DNA from: G965230065 sp965230065
Lineage (GTDB): Bacteria > Bacteroidota > Bacteroidia > Cytophagales > Cyclobacteriaceae
Direction of reading: 5' to 3'
DNA length: 64,000 bases
Assembly: GCA_965230065.1 (NCBI GenBank)
Contig: OZ245942.1
Location: 1,364,001-1,428,000, forward strand
Below, piece by piece: positions 8,676 to 18,038 of this stretch. Within the stretch, counting starts at the first letter, position 1, and every line of letters begins with the position of its first letter. A program made the position numbers and the translations under genes. The notes beneath the pieces are model-generated. The model was not told the DNA's origin, did not search any database, and was given only the letters and a program-made list of their open reading frames with translations.

Positions 8676-9334
8676 TGCATACACTGGAAGCTGACAGCAT
8701 CAACTTACATTTTGGGCAGCGTATCATTCTCTCTGATGTTTATTTGAAATGCGAAACAGGGGAAATCCTCGGGATTGTAGGGCGGAATGGCTGCGGTAAA
8801 TCCAGCCTGCTCAAAATTATCTTCGGCAGCCTGCGGGGCGAAAACCAATCGATACGCCTGGATAATGCATATACTTCCTGTTTATTTACAGATCCACATG
8901 CTGTGAAATACCTGCCACAAACCGGATTGCTTCCATCAAGAATAAAAGTAAAAACAGCCATTGCTGTTTGTTTGCCCCATCCTCAGCAGCAAAAAACAGT
9001 ACAGAAATTTGCTGAAATAAGCCCTCATTTGAATGCCAGCGTAGGTACGCTTTCCGGTGGCTTCAAACGCTTTCTGGAAATTGTTTTGCTACTGTATGCC
9101 GATACAAATTTTGTGTTATTAGACGAGCCTTTCAATCATCTTTCCCCCGTGCTGATCGAGCGTTTATACCCAATAATTATAGCACAAGCGCAACAAAAAG
9201 GCATTATCATTACCGATCATCTTTACCAACACGTACTCAAGTTGAGTTCGCGCCTGTTATTACTTAGGGATGGAAAAACACACCCCGTCAGCCAGGAACA
9301 GGAATTGGTAGATTTGGGATATTTAAAGATGTAG
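8675..9334 (+). CDS. ABC transporter ATP-binding protein
   Basis: A 219-residue ATPase subunit. Walker A is GRNGCGKSS (G36 to S44), the signature LSGGF is near residue 128, and Walker B FVLLDEP is near 148, with a switch histidine in ITDH near 178. It hydrolyses ATP on the cytoplasmic face to drive an export or other conformational step. It overlaps the small membrane-protein gene by one base. With the immunity-like gene 350 bases upstream, a peptide-defence role is conceivable but unproven. Strong hairpins follow at 9336-9353 and 9370-9413. Confidence 0.85.
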   Translation: MHTLEADSINLHFGQRIILSDVYLKCETGEILGIVGRNGCGKSSLLKIIFGSLRGENQSIRLDNAYTSCLFTDPHAVKYLPQTGLLPSRIKVKTAIAVCLPHPQQQKTVQKFAEISPHLNASVGTLSGGFKRFLEIVLLLYADTNFVLLDEPFNHLSPVLIERLYPIIIAQAQQKGIIITDHLYQHVLKLSSRLLLLRDGKTHPVSQEQELVDLGYLKM

Positions 9335-9335
9335 C

Positions 9336-9469
9336 ACGGCTTTCCAAAGCCGTAGAAGATTTTGAATACTTGTCTGCCACTTCTTGTAAGACCGCACAAG
9401 AAGTGGCAGACAAATCAGGACAAATCAAAATTATTTGACGGACAGGGATGCCTCGTGGCGCGGTCCGTC
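9336..9469. repeat. Cluster of three hairpins after the ABC gene
   Basis: First, ACGGCTTT-CC-AAAGCCGT at 9336-9353. Second, a perfect 17-bp stem at 9370-9386 with 9397-9413 and a 10-base loop. Third, a 7-bp stem GACGGAC/GTCCGTC at 9437-9443 and 9463-9469. TGTAGCAC occurs at both ends of the cluster (9330 and 9477). The second hairpin is the best terminator candidate for the convergent genes around it. The first resembles the twin-hairpin family described in the findings. Confidence 0.65.
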
Positions 9470-9488
9470 CTCCAGATTGTAGCACTTC

Positions 9489-10463
9489 CTACCACCCCAA
9501 CACTTTGGCAAAAATAAGCGGAGCTACAATGCTGGCATCCGACTCAATGATAAATTTTGGGGCTTCTACATCCAGTTTGCCCCAGGTGATTTTTTCATTG
9601 GGCACAGCTCCCGAATAAGAACCATAGCTGGTGGTAGAATCGGATATTTGGCAGAAATAGCTCCAGAAAGGCACGTTGGTGCGGCCCAAATCCTGGTGCA
9701 GCATGGGCACTACACAGATGGGAAAATCCCCGGCAATGCCCCCGCCAATCTGGAAAAAACCGATGCCTTTTTCTACAGCGTTTTCAGCATACCAATCGGC
9801 CAGTTGCATCATGTATTCTATGCCTCCCTTGAGGATATTGGGCGTAACTTCACCGGTAATGCAATGAGAAGCCAGGATGTTGCCCAGGGTAGAGTCTTCC
9901 CAACCGGGCACCACAATCGGCAGGTTCTTTTCGCAGGCCGCCAGCATCCATGAGTCTTTGGGGTCAATCTCATAATATTGCTCCAATTCACCAGAGCGGA
10001 TCATCTGGTACATGTATTCATGCGGGAAATACCGCTTCCCTTCCTGATGGGCTTTTGTCCACAATTTCAGAATCGTATCTTCTATGCGGCGGATGGCCTC
10101 CTCTTCCGGAATGCAGGTATCGGTAACCCGGTTGTAGTGATTTTGTAACAAATCCCACTCCTGCTCGGGCGTTAAGTCCCGGTAGTTTGGTATTCTTTTA
10201 TAATGGGTATGGGCCACCAGGTTAAAAATATCTTCTTCCAAATTGGCACCCGTACAAGTGATAATCTGCACCTTATCTTGCCGTATCATTTCGGCCAGCG
10301 ACTTACCCAGCTCGGCGGTGCTCATGGCCCCGGCCAGGGTAATCATCATCTTTTTGCCTTCGTCCAGGTGCTTCACATAAGCATCGGCAGCATCTACCAG
10401 GGCGGCGGCGTTGAAATGCAAAAAATGACGATTGATAAATTCTGAAATAGCTCCTTTTTCCAT
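9489..10463 (-). CDS. Deoxyhypusine-synthase-like protein (probable polyamine-modifying enzyme)
   Basis: A 324-residue NAD-dependent enzyme of the deoxyhypusine synthase family. It keeps TLAGAMSTAELG, CTGANLEEDIFNLVAH and the C-terminal WGK with the lysine (K296) equivalent to the one that carries the aminobutyl imine in the eukaryotic enzyme, followed by ESDASIVAPL. Bacteria lack eIF5A, so the bacterial versions are thought to transfer the aminobutyl group of spermidine to a small amine, for example making homospermidine. The gene starts 6 bases after the arginine decarboxylase stop, which fits a shared polyamine pathway. Exact substrate unproven. Confidence 0.85.
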   Translation of the reverse strand: MEKGAISEFINRHFLHFNAAALVDAADAYVKHLDEGKKMMITLAGAMSTAELGKSLAEMIRQDKVQIITCTGANLEEDIFNLVAHTHYKRIPNYRDLTPEQEWDLLQNHYNRVTDTCIPEEEAIRRIEDTILKLWTKAHQEGKRYFPHEYMYQMIRSGELEQYYEIDPKDSWMLAACEKNLPIVVPGWEDSTLGNILASHCITGEVTPNILKGGIEYMMQLADWYAENAVEKGIGFFQIGGGIAGDFPICVVPMLHQDLGRTNVPFWSYFCQISDSTTSYGSYSGAVPNEKITWGKLDVEAPKFIIESDASIVAPLIFAKVLGW

Positions 10464-10469
10464 AACACC

Positions 10470-11918
10470 TTATTTTGAATGGGTTAATTCCTGGTTTTCT
10501 TCCTTGTTAAAAATTTCGTTCTGCCCATTGCCATATCCAAGTATTTTCAGCATAGACTCATAATTTTGTTCCGGCGCAAACAGCCATGACTTAAAATTGC
10601 CTGCTTTGTCTTTGTCAATAATCACGTGCTTGGGTGCGGGAATCAGGCAATGTTGTATGCCACCATACCCACCCAGTGAATCCTGGTAAGCCCCGGTATG
10701 AAAGTAACCAATGTACAGCTCTTCACCTTCCTCTATCTTTGGCAGGAAAACTTCTGAAATGTGGGCCTCTGAATTGTAATAATCCATGCTGTCGCAGGTG
10801 AGCCCGCCCAGATTTACCTTATGAAAATTCTCTTTCCACTGATTGATGGCCATCATTACATACTTTTGGTTCAGTCCCCAGGTATCGGGCATGTGGGTGA
10901 TGAACGAACCGTTGATCATGTACCATAGCTCTTTGTCGTTTTGCAGTTTCTGGTCAAGCACAGAATAAATGATGGCGCCACTTTCACCAACCGTGTAACT
11001 ACCAAACTCGGTAATGATATGGGGCACAGGCACATGGTTTTTGTGGCAAATCCACTGGATGTTTTCCACAATCTGGTCTACCATGTACTGGTAATCGTAT
11101 TCAAAAGCCAGAGAGGTTTTGATGGGAAAACCACCGCCAATATCCACGGTATCCAGTTCCGGGCAAATCTTTTTCAATTCGCAGTAGGTATACATAAAAC
11201 GGCTGAGCTCGCTCCAGTAGTAGGCAGAATCTTTGATGCCTGTATTGATAAAGAAATGCAGCATTTTGAGGCTGGCATGCGGGCTTTGCCTGATACGTTC
11301 TTTGTAAAAACTCACAATATCGCTGTACCGCACGCCTAAGCGCGAGGTGTAAAAAGCAAAGTTAGGTTCTTCATCAGAAGCCACCCGGATGCCAAGCTGG
11401 TAAGGCTGATCGAGGTGCTTTTCATACGTATCAAACTCCCGCATGTTGTCCAGAATGGGCACACAATTTTGAAAGCCATCTTTGATGAGTTCTACGATAT
11501 ATTCTTTATACAAATCCCTTTTGAAACCATTGCATATTACATAAATATCTTTGTCAAGCTTTTCTTTTTTATGCAACGCATGCACAATTTGAATATCAAA
11601 AGCCGAAGAAGTTTCTATATGGGCACCATTTTTCAGGGTTTCTTCCAGAATAAAGTTAAAATGAGAAGATTTGGTGCAATAACAATAGGTATAGCTGCCT
11701 TTGTATTTATGCTTTTCAAATGCCTTTTTAAAGAACTTTTTAGCATTTTGGATATTTTCCCCAATCTTTGGCAGGTAATTTAATTTGAGCGGTGTACCGT
11801 ATTTTTTAATGATCTCCATCAAAGGCACATCATTAAAATACAGCTCACTTTTTTTTACTTTAAACTCTTTTGTAGGAAAATAGAAAGTTTGTTCAATTAA
11901 ATCTTTGTAGCTTTTCAC
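10470..11918 (-). CDS. speA: Arginine decarboxylase (PLP-dependent, biosynthetic, Bacteroidota type)
   Basis: Decarboxylates arginine to agmatine, the first step to putrescine and spermidine. The 482-residue protein has the alanine-racemase-like PLP barrel with the Schiff-base lysine in CTKSS (K83), a glycine-rich GGGFP phosphate-binding turn near 255, and the TCDSMD motif supplying the second-subunit catalytic Cys near 375. It is much shorter than the E. coli SpeA, as in related Bacteroidota. Transcribed first in a two-gene unit with the deoxyhypusine-synthase-like gene. No agmatinase is adjacent. Decarboxylation of another basic amino acid cannot be excluded. Confidence 0.82.
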   Translation of the reverse strand: MKSYKDLIEQTFYFPTKEFKVKKSELYFNDVPLMEIIKKYGTPLKLNYLPKIGENIQNAKKFFKKAFEKHKYKGSYTYCYCTKSSHFNFILEETLKNGAHIETSSAFDIQIVHALHKKEKLDKDIYVICNGFKRDLYKEYIVELIKDGFQNCVPILDNMREFDTYEKHLDQPYQLGIRVASDEEPNFAFYTSRLGVRYSDIVSFYKERIRQSPHASLKMLHFFINTGIKDSAYYWSELSRFMYTYCELKKICPELDTVDIGGGFPIKTSLAFEYDYQYMVDQIVENIQWICHKNHVPVPHIITEFGSYTVGESGAIIYSVLDQKLQNDKELWYMINGSFITHMPDTWGLNQKYVMMAINQWKENFHKVNLGGLTCDSMDYYNSEAHISEVFLPKIEEGEELYIGYFHTGAYQDSLGGYGGIQHCLIPAPKHVIIDKDKAGNFKSWLFAPEQNYESMLKILGYGNGQNEIFNKEENQELTHSK

Positions 11919-12029
11919 CGATCAGTCTTTTTTGGGTTTGTTACGAAAAATTTATTTCTGAAAGCATACATGCAATAAGTACTAAAAAAGGATGTGAAGA
12001 TAAATATTTTTTTGGTCTATAAAAATGAA

Positions 12030-12095
12030 AAAAGTAGGCAGTGGCAGCAGCAGTAGGCAGGCATGCACAAACTGCTGCTGCTTACTGCTACTTTT
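12030..12095 (-). terminator. Stem-loop after plsY, copy of the repeat at 141-191
   Basis: An imperfect stem of about 24 bp, with AAAGTAGGCAGTGGCAGCAG on one side and CTGCTGCTTACTGCTACTTT on the other, lies 2 bases beyond the plsY stop and faces the arginine decarboxylase start. Its left arm repeats 27 of 28 bases of the element at 141-168. Confidence 0.55.
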
Positions 12096-12097
12096 TA

Positions 12098-12742
12098 TTA
12101 TTCAGTTTTTTGAGAAAATAAATAAGTGCGGCTTTCGCTGCCATCCATCAGGCGTTTTATGTTTTTTCGGTGGGTAATTACCAAAAGGGCAAACATGGTG
12201 AAGCCAAACACCAGCAAAAGGGTGTTCCCTGTGTGAAAAGGAGGTAATAAAAGTAAAAAGGGAAAAGACAATGCCGCTATCATTGAGCTTAACGACACAT
12301 ATTTTGTGATAATAAGCATCAGCAAAAATATGCCGATGCAGATGAGCGCCACCGCCGGATGAATAGCAAGCACCATGCCCAGCAAAGTGGCCACGCCCTT
12401 CCCGCCTTTAAACCGCAGGTACACCGGAAAAATATGGCCCAAAACCGCGGCTATACCCAATATTAACTGGAAAGTTACCAACTGGCTGGCTGGAATGGCA
12501 GCAATATCTACCAAAATATGGGCGAAAGAAGTGGCAATAGCGCCTTTTAGAATATCGAGCAGTAATACGATACTGCCTGCTTTTTTGCCCAACACCCGAA
12601 AAGTATTGGTAGCCCCGGCATTTCCGCTGCCGTGCTGGCGTACGTCTGTTTTATGAAACCGCATACCGTACCAAACTGCCGTGGGAAAAGCCCCAAGCAT
12701 GTACGCTGCGGTAATACTTAATATGATCCAAAAAATGTCCAT
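12098..12742 (-). CDS. plsY: Acyl-phosphate:glycerol-3-phosphate acyltransferase PlsY
   Basis: Integral membrane enzyme that moves an acyl group from acyl-phosphate to glycerol-3-phosphate, giving lysophosphatidic acid for phospholipid synthesis. The 214-residue protein has about six hydrophobic helices and the three cytoplasmic PlsY motifs: SGNAGATNTFRVLGKK near 40, LRFKGGKGVAT near 110, and THRKNIKRL near 190. PlsX is not in the window. The gene is monocistronic, with its promoter in the 427-base gap shared with palindromic DNA. Confidence 0.93.
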   Translation of the reverse strand: MDIFWIILSITAAYMLGAFPTAVWYGMRFHKTDVRQHGSGNAGATNTFRVLGKKAGSIVLLLDILKGAIATSFAHILVDIAAIPASQLVTFQLILGIAAVLGHIFPVYLRFKGGKGVATLLGMVLAIHPAVALICIGIFLLMLIITKYVSLSSMIAALSFPFLLLLPPFHTGNTLLLVFGFTMFALLVITHRKNIKRLMDGSESRTYLFSQKTE

Positions 12743-13169
12743 CCGTGGTTTTAGGTTTGTTTAGATTGATAGATGAAAAAATATAGACAAAAAAATAAGG
12801 TATAAAAACCGGATGGGGTAAAACTTTAAATTTATGTCCTTGCGAGTAGGGAAAATTTGTTCCAAATTCTGAAGTCGGACAGCCGAAGCTGTAGAATGAC
12901 ATTTTCCCCACCGGCCTGACGGCTATCGCAGCGGCGAACCGTCTTCACTGAGCCGATAGCCGTCGGGCCGGTTCTGTCATGGGTAGGCCGCTTTCTGTTA
13001 CAGTGGGGTTTCTCGCAGAGAACCCCGCTGGAATGCCTCATGTCATCGCTTCTGGAACCCTATCAAGCGGAGCACCCCATGCGGGGTCGCTTGCAGCAGA
13101 CCCCGCTAAGAAATATGTTTTTCACTGAGAAAAAGGATTACGCTTTATGCCACTTAACCATGACTTTGC
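12743..13169. repeat. Intergenic region with three G+C-rich palindromes
   Basis: No gene seen. It holds a 19-bp inverted repeat with one mismatch, ACCGGCCTGACGGCTATCG (12910-12928) against 12954-12972; a second stem at 13004-13029 (GGGGTTTCTC-GCA-GAGAACCCC, one unpaired base); and an imperfect stem near 13065-13092. GAAGTCGGACAGCCG at 12871 also appears, in part, inside the palindromic block at 49463. The stretch is flanked by plsY and the end of the large secreted protein gene. Confidence 0.6.
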
Positions 13170-16100
13170 CTAAAACCCATCCGCCGTTTCTTCTTTCTTT
13201 TCTTCTTCGGTTACTTCTTCATCCCCGGCTACCAGTTGGGGGGCATCATCAAAACGATATGGCTCACGAATGTCTAAATAGGTTTGGCGGAAGCGGTTTA
13301 CGAAAGAAAGGGTTTCGGCTATGTCTCCCTCATAAAACGCGAACTCATCGCTATCGGCTTTGGCAATGTTAGATTTGGTAATGACAATATCGTTGAAATC
13401 TTCATTGTAGCCCCACATCATGAGGCGGGCATTTTGGTAACTCAGGAAATACCAGCTTCCGGGAGAGGCCTGCATAAAAATGTTAACTGTACTGCCATAA
13501 TCGCCCCGTTTGATTTCCATGAAACCATTCAGCCTTGCATTAATATCCACATCTAAAATATTGGAAAGCCCCAGGGGTGAAGTACTGTACCAGGCTTTGT
13601 TTTCAGGAGACCATACAAAATCTACATCAGCAAACACCAGGGTGTGTTCTAACCTGCCCGTCATGGATACCAGAGGCGTATAATTGGCTACCGAACGCTT
13701 GCTGTATTCGTTGACAGTTTCATTGCCAATAAACTCGGCGGCTTTGTACAAAAGCGCGGTACGGTCCTGGGTTGCCGGCGGGGCTCCTGCCTGGTCGGCG
13801 GCCTTGTTAAGGTCTTCGGCCATCAAGCGGGCTGCCTGATCTGGAATATCGAAATCCATCATCAGGAAAGCATCCAGCACAAATCTACTGCTGTCCAGGT
13901 TACCCTTTCCAATGGCTGATGCTTCCAGTTGCATACCGGGGTCACTCCCTTCAATAAGATGAATAGGGCCTTCAAACGTTATTTCATTGGTATTTTCATT
14001 ATAGGTAAAGGCTTCTCCTGCATACGAATTGCCCTGCGCTTTTTCCGCTTTTTTGATTTCGTACTGATCTGCTTCTTCATTATAAGACAATGCGCCTTTT
14101 GGACGAAAAACCTCAAAATCACCTATAGAATGCGGAGGCGTTACAAAGGTGGCATACAGTTCATTGGTACGGTTATCCAGGTGCAACCCGGCAGTGAGTG
14201 ACGCGCCCCGCTCAGTGAGCGCATTCTCAAAGTCAAATACAATCTGTTGCTGTTCCGCATCACTTTCATAACGTATCCAGGTATTGTAATCGGGTATTTT
14301 CTTAAAATCCAGTTTTACATAACCATCCAGTGTAAGCGCAGGCTTATAGGCAGCCATTTTTACTTTGCCCCGGTAAACCATACCCGGAGAAATGGTTAAG
14401 TTTTGTTCCTGCTCCACTTTACCTTCAGCAATGGTATAAGCCGCAGAATCGCGCCTGCCCATTTCACGGTATTCTTTTCTGAAACCACTCATGGCGATGG
14501 CAAAAGTATCTTCTTCAGCCGTTGCAAACTGATAAGTAGCCGTTCCGGTAAATTTATTTCGGTTTATAATGTCAATCGTACCTTCAGACAGATTGTGGTA
14601 TTCGTTGAGTGTATCCAGTACCAGTTGTGCATTGTTGAAAGTATGCAATTTAGCATTGGCCAGTACCTGCACCTGGTTATTTTCAGGAATCACTTTGGCA
14701 TCAGCTACTTTTATGAAGGGCACACCTGAAATATCGAGCTGTTGCAGTTGTATCTGGTACACAGCTTCTTCGGCATTAAATGCCAGGGAATCCAGGTCTT
14801 TGCGGGTAGCATAGAAGTAAGAGCTTTCTATGGGCACATCGGCCGGTTTACTCATCCGCACAGTCTCTTCCATCAAATCCCATTCGGCCTGGGTGATGGA
14901 TGTTTTAAACTGAGCGTACGGAAAATCTATAGCGGCTACCCCTTCCACTTCCGGGCTGATGAGGGCTTTTTCTTCGTTCAAGTCAAAGTCCAGCCTTACG
15001 TCATCCCCGGTCAAAGCAGGTTTTTTCGGGTCATCCGATTTAATTTCAAATTCGGCATGGCGGGCATTAAATTTACTCTGTTCAAAAGTCATTTCTTCAG
15101 ACTGGGCTTCTGACCCCCGCGTAAAAAGTGTTCCATTTCCGAGCAAGCCCTGCCGGGTAAGGATAGCCGCCCCGTCCATAGAAGCGGTTTGGTTATAAAA
15201 CTCAAAAGGTTTGTCGTTGTTGATGATGTACATGCTGTCTTTTTGTGGCAGCCATTTCAGGGTGTAATCTTCTACATACGCCTGTGGAAAGCTGGCAGGC
15301 CCCAGCACTCCTTCCCTGATTTCAGCATAAGTACCCACCGTAGTTGCAGAGTCCATGTAAAACACAAAATCCTGGGATTCCAACGTACTGGTAAGAAATT
15401 CAATATACCCATTTCCACGCAAGCCACGGCTGTCCATGGTAAGTTCGTTATAATATTTACCCGAGCCTTTATAGAGTTCATAACCTCCTGACGGCACTTT
15501 GTGCTGAAAACCCATAGAGTTGTCACCCATTACCCGCAGGGTTTCATCAATAGGCGGAAATATGCCTGAATACAAAGTTCCTTCAAAGCCAATGGCCGCC
15601 GGGTCGGTATCACTGAGGCTGTCTATGGCAAAGGGTGGCACTACGAAATATACGGTTTTGTCATATGCTCCGTCCAGCACTTCCTGCCCGTCAAAGTAAA
15701 TAACAGCCCCGTTCATGGCATCGAATTTAGGGTACGCCGGATTGAACTTACGGGCCGATTTATTGTTGGGTTCATTAATAAATAAAGTACCCGAGGTTTG
15801 TTGAATACTTTCTTCATTAGAGGCCACAAAAGCACTGTCCTGACTGGCACTTACCAGGCTGTTGTCTACCCTTTTTCGGTTGCCCTCTTCATCAGTGAGG
15901 TAAAAGCGGATGGAGTCGATTTCCTGTAAATCGACCAGAAAGTTTTGGTAATCAAAGGTGAAATCCCGGCCTTTGAACTCAAAGTTACCTGAAAACAGAT
16001 TGCCATCGAACCGAAAATCACGGTTGCTCAGCAATGTTAGCTCCTGGTTATCAGGAATAATGTACACATTCAGTTCTTTACTGATATAAAATTTGTCAAT

Positions 16101-18038
16101 ACCCCGCACTTTCATCTCCTGGTTTTCCATGTCAAATACGGCATTGGGCAAAGAGGCTTCCACAGAGGGGATCAACAAATTATCATAATCTTTCTTCTTT
16201 CCTTTAGAAAGGACAGAGTGCAATCCTTTTTCATTGATGGTTACTTCACGCGTGCCCTCATTGTAGTCAATCAGCCCTCTTTCCTTCAGGTCTTTCATGG
16301 CCGCGTGTACGATCTTGTCATTTTGGCGGGTAGCTTTGGCCAGGTCTTCCAGGTAAAAACTTCGTTGTTTGGTTTTGCGGGCGTAGCCAATCGCCATAAT
16401 CAGCGGATGGAAATCGTACATTTGCGAAAGTTTGTCAAACCTTTCTTCATTAAAATACTCGTGCGACTCAAAGATTACGGGCACATGATTTCGAGCAGAG
16501 ATCGTAGAAATGTTCAAACTATCACCGCGCAAATTCCAACGGATAATATCGCCCCGGACGTCCATCTTAAAATAAGAAGAAGTGAAAGGCGTTTTCTTCG
16601 CTTCTCCATCCAGCAACCTCACCACCAGCTCCGAAGAATCGGCATAGTATCGCATATTGACATCAGGATGGTGGATGGAATCCAACTTGTGATAAATGGT
16701 AACGGCAGCCCGGTTGGCATTCACCAAAGAATCATTGAAGGTAAACCGTTTTGCAACAGCCTTAAACTTTTCAAAAGCCTCGTCTTGCACTTTCAAGGTT
16801 GCCATACCATCCAGTACAGACTCAGAAGAGAAATTACGTCCTTGCAAGGCAAATCCTCCCTTATAAATAATTTTATTTCCTCCGGTAGATTTCCCGTCAA
16901 ACACCTTTACTTCAACATCACTTTTGTATGATTTGAAACGGGGATACCGGGCGTTCATATAGCCATTATGGTTTTGGCTGGCAAACTGGAAAATACCTTC
17001 GACCGGTTCTTTTACCATGCCCAGGAAGGTCATGGTTGTGTTTTCAGCACTCAGTTTGGGAATGCGAATGTCAAAATTATATTTTCCCAGGGTACAAAAG
17101 ACAGAGTCCTCATCATAACCCGCGGTGGCCCAATCGAACTTCCCGCCTTCTCCTACAAATATGCCATCTTTCAGCATCAAAGCACCACTTGTCTTGTGCA
17201 GGTTGGCCGAATCGAAAGTGGTGAGGAAGGTAAAGGTAACATCTTCAAAACGCATTACCGCACCAGTTACCTCGGGCTGCACAGGCTCCTGTATGAGGTA
17301 GTCCATCACGTCAGCTTTTTCTTCTTCTGCAACCGCTGCTTCGGGTTCTTCAGTATCTTCCCATGTATCGTCACCCCAGCCCTCGTTCCAGCCATCATCT
17401 TCTTCCAGGTTGCCCCAGTCATCGGTGGCATCGGGGTCGCCCCAGCCGCCGTCATCTTCTTCCACTTCCCAGGATTCTTCTTCTGCCGGGGCTTCGGTTT
17501 CTTCTTCAATAGGAAGTAAGTTTTCTTCCTGAGGTGCAATAAACTCGAAGGAATACTTTCCTTCTGTGGCTAATAATTGGTTGAAAGACGCATGATACAG
17601 AGATGACTTTGAGAAAAAATCACGAAGGGTGCGCAGGAAAAGCGCCATTTGGTACCGGTCGTAATAAGTCAGCGATTTCCTGGTAACTGCAAGCAGGTCA
17701 TTCAGGTTTTGGGTACTGATATCTGCTGAGTCTATGGCGTAAGATATGATGGCATACAGGTTTTCAAAATAAGGTTTGGGCTTCAGGTTTCTTTGCAGCA
17801 TTTGTTGCGAAAGCTGCATAATGCTGTCTTTTTGGGCAGCATTAAGCTTTTCGGCATACCACATTCCTGAAAACTGACGGCCCACCTGAACGGCCGTGCT
17901 GTCGTTGGTAGCACGCATCATTTCGTACACATCTTCCCCAAAAACCTCTACACTGTCAGAAAGTTGGTACCGCTGGGCATAAGAATCTTGCACCCAAAAT
18001 GCCATACCCAGTATTAATATTACCTTAATAAACTTCAT
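13170..18038 (-). CDS. Very large secreted protein of unknown function with acidic linker and an internal winged-helix-like segment
   Basis: A 1622-residue protein with signal peptide MKFIKVILILGMAFWVQDSYAQ, the reason for placing the start at 18038 rather than in a longer frame to 18209. Residues about 170-260 are strongly acidic and rich in E, D, W and G. Residues about 530-610 (ARKTKQRSFYLEDLAKATRQ, then MKDLKERGLIDYNEGTREV) read like a winged helix-turn-helix, which is odd in an exported protein. Much of the rest has repeated beta-strand-like segments (DFRFDGNLFSGNFEFKGRDF and similar), reminiscent of large periplasmic or surface beta-solenoid proteins. No lipobox or sorting domain was seen. 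No family recognised. Monocistronic. Confidence 0.75.
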   Translation of the reverse strand: MKFIKVILILGMAFWVQDSYAQRYQLSDSVEVFGEDVYEMMRATNDSTAVQVGRQFSGMWYAEKLNAAQKDSIMQLSQQMLQRNLKPKPYFENLYAIISYAIDSADISTQNLNDLLAVTRKSLTYYDRYQMALFLRTLRDFFSKSSLYHASFNQLLATEGKYSFEFIAPQEENLLPIEEETEAPAEEESWEVEEDDGGWGDPDATDDWGNLEEDDGWNEGWGDDTWEDTEEPEAAVAEEEKADVMDYLIQEPVQPEVTGAVMRFEDVTFTFLTTFDSANLHKTSGALMLKDGIFVGEGGKFDWATAGYDEDSVFCTLGKYNFDIRIPKLSAENTTMTFLGMVKEPVEGIFQFASQNHNGYMNARYPRFKSYKSDVEVKVFDGKSTGGNKIIYKGGFALQGRNFSSESVLDGMATLKVQDEAFEKFKAVAKRFTFNDSLVNANRAAVTIYHKLDSIHHPDVNMRYYADSSELVVRLLDGEAKKTPFTSSYFKMDVRGDIIRWNLRGDSLNISTISARNHVPVIFESHEYFNEERFDKLSQMYDFHPLIMAIGYARKTKQRSFYLEDLAKATRQNDKIVHAAMKDLKERGLIDYNEGTREVTINEKGLHSVLSKGKKKDYDNLLIPSVEASLPNAVFDMENQEMKVRGIDKFYISKELNVYIIPDNQELTLLSNRDFRFDGNLFSGNFEFKGRDFTFDYQNFLVDLQEIDSIRFYLTDEEGNRKRVDNSLVSASQDSAFVASNEESIQQTSGTLFINEPNNKSARKFNPAYPKFDAMNGAVIYFDGQEVLDGAYDKTVYFVVPPFAIDSLSDTDPAAIGFEGTLYSGIFPPIDETLRVMGDNSMGFQHKVPSGGYELYKGSGKYYNELTMDSRGLRGNGYIEFLTSTLESQDFVFYMDSATTVGTYAEIREGVLGPASFPQAYVEDYTLKWLPQKDSMYIINNDKPFEFYNQTASMDGAAILTRQGLLGNGTLFTRGSEAQSEEMTFEQSKFNARHAEFEIKSDDPKKPALTGDDVRLDFDLNEEKALISPEVEGVAAIDFPYAQFKTSITQAEWDLMEETVRMSKPADVPIESSYFYATRKDLDSLAFNAEEAVYQIQLQQLDISGVPFIKVADAKVIPENNQVQVLANAKLHTFNNAQLVLDTLNEYHNLSEGTIDIINRNKFTGTATYQFATAEEDTFAIAMSGFRKEYREMGRRDSAAYTIAEGKVEQEQNLTISPGMVYRGKVKMAAYKPALTLDGYVKLDFKKIPDYNTWIRYESDAEQQQIVFDFENALTERGASLTAGLHLDNRTNELYATFVTPPHSIGDFEVFRPKGALSYNEEADQYEIKKAEKAQGNSYAGEAFTYNENTNEITFEGPIHLIEGSDPGMQLEASAIGKGNLDSSRFVLDAFLMMDFDIPDQAARLMAEDLNKAADQAGAPPATQDRTALLYKAAEFIGNETVNEYSKRSVANYTPLVSMTGRLEHTLVFADVDFVWSPENKAWYSTSPLGLSNILDVDINARLNGFMEIKRGDYGSTVNIFMQASPGSWYFLSYQNARLMMWGYNEDFNDIVITKSNIAKADSDEFAFYEGDIAETLSFVNRFRQTYLDIREPYRFDDAPQLVAGDEEVTEEEKKEETADGF

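Noticed and set aside
12910..12972. Strong palindrome upstream of plsY as a riboswitch or tRNA-like structure
   Set aside because: No conserved riboswitch core or tRNA arms could be traced. It is a simple 19-bp stem among other intergenic palindromes.
16218..17519. Long plus-strand open frames (237 and 183 codons) opposite the large secreted protein gene
   Set aside because: They are antisense shadows of a 1622-residue coding sequence with consistent codon pattern on the minus strand, and they show no domain motifs.
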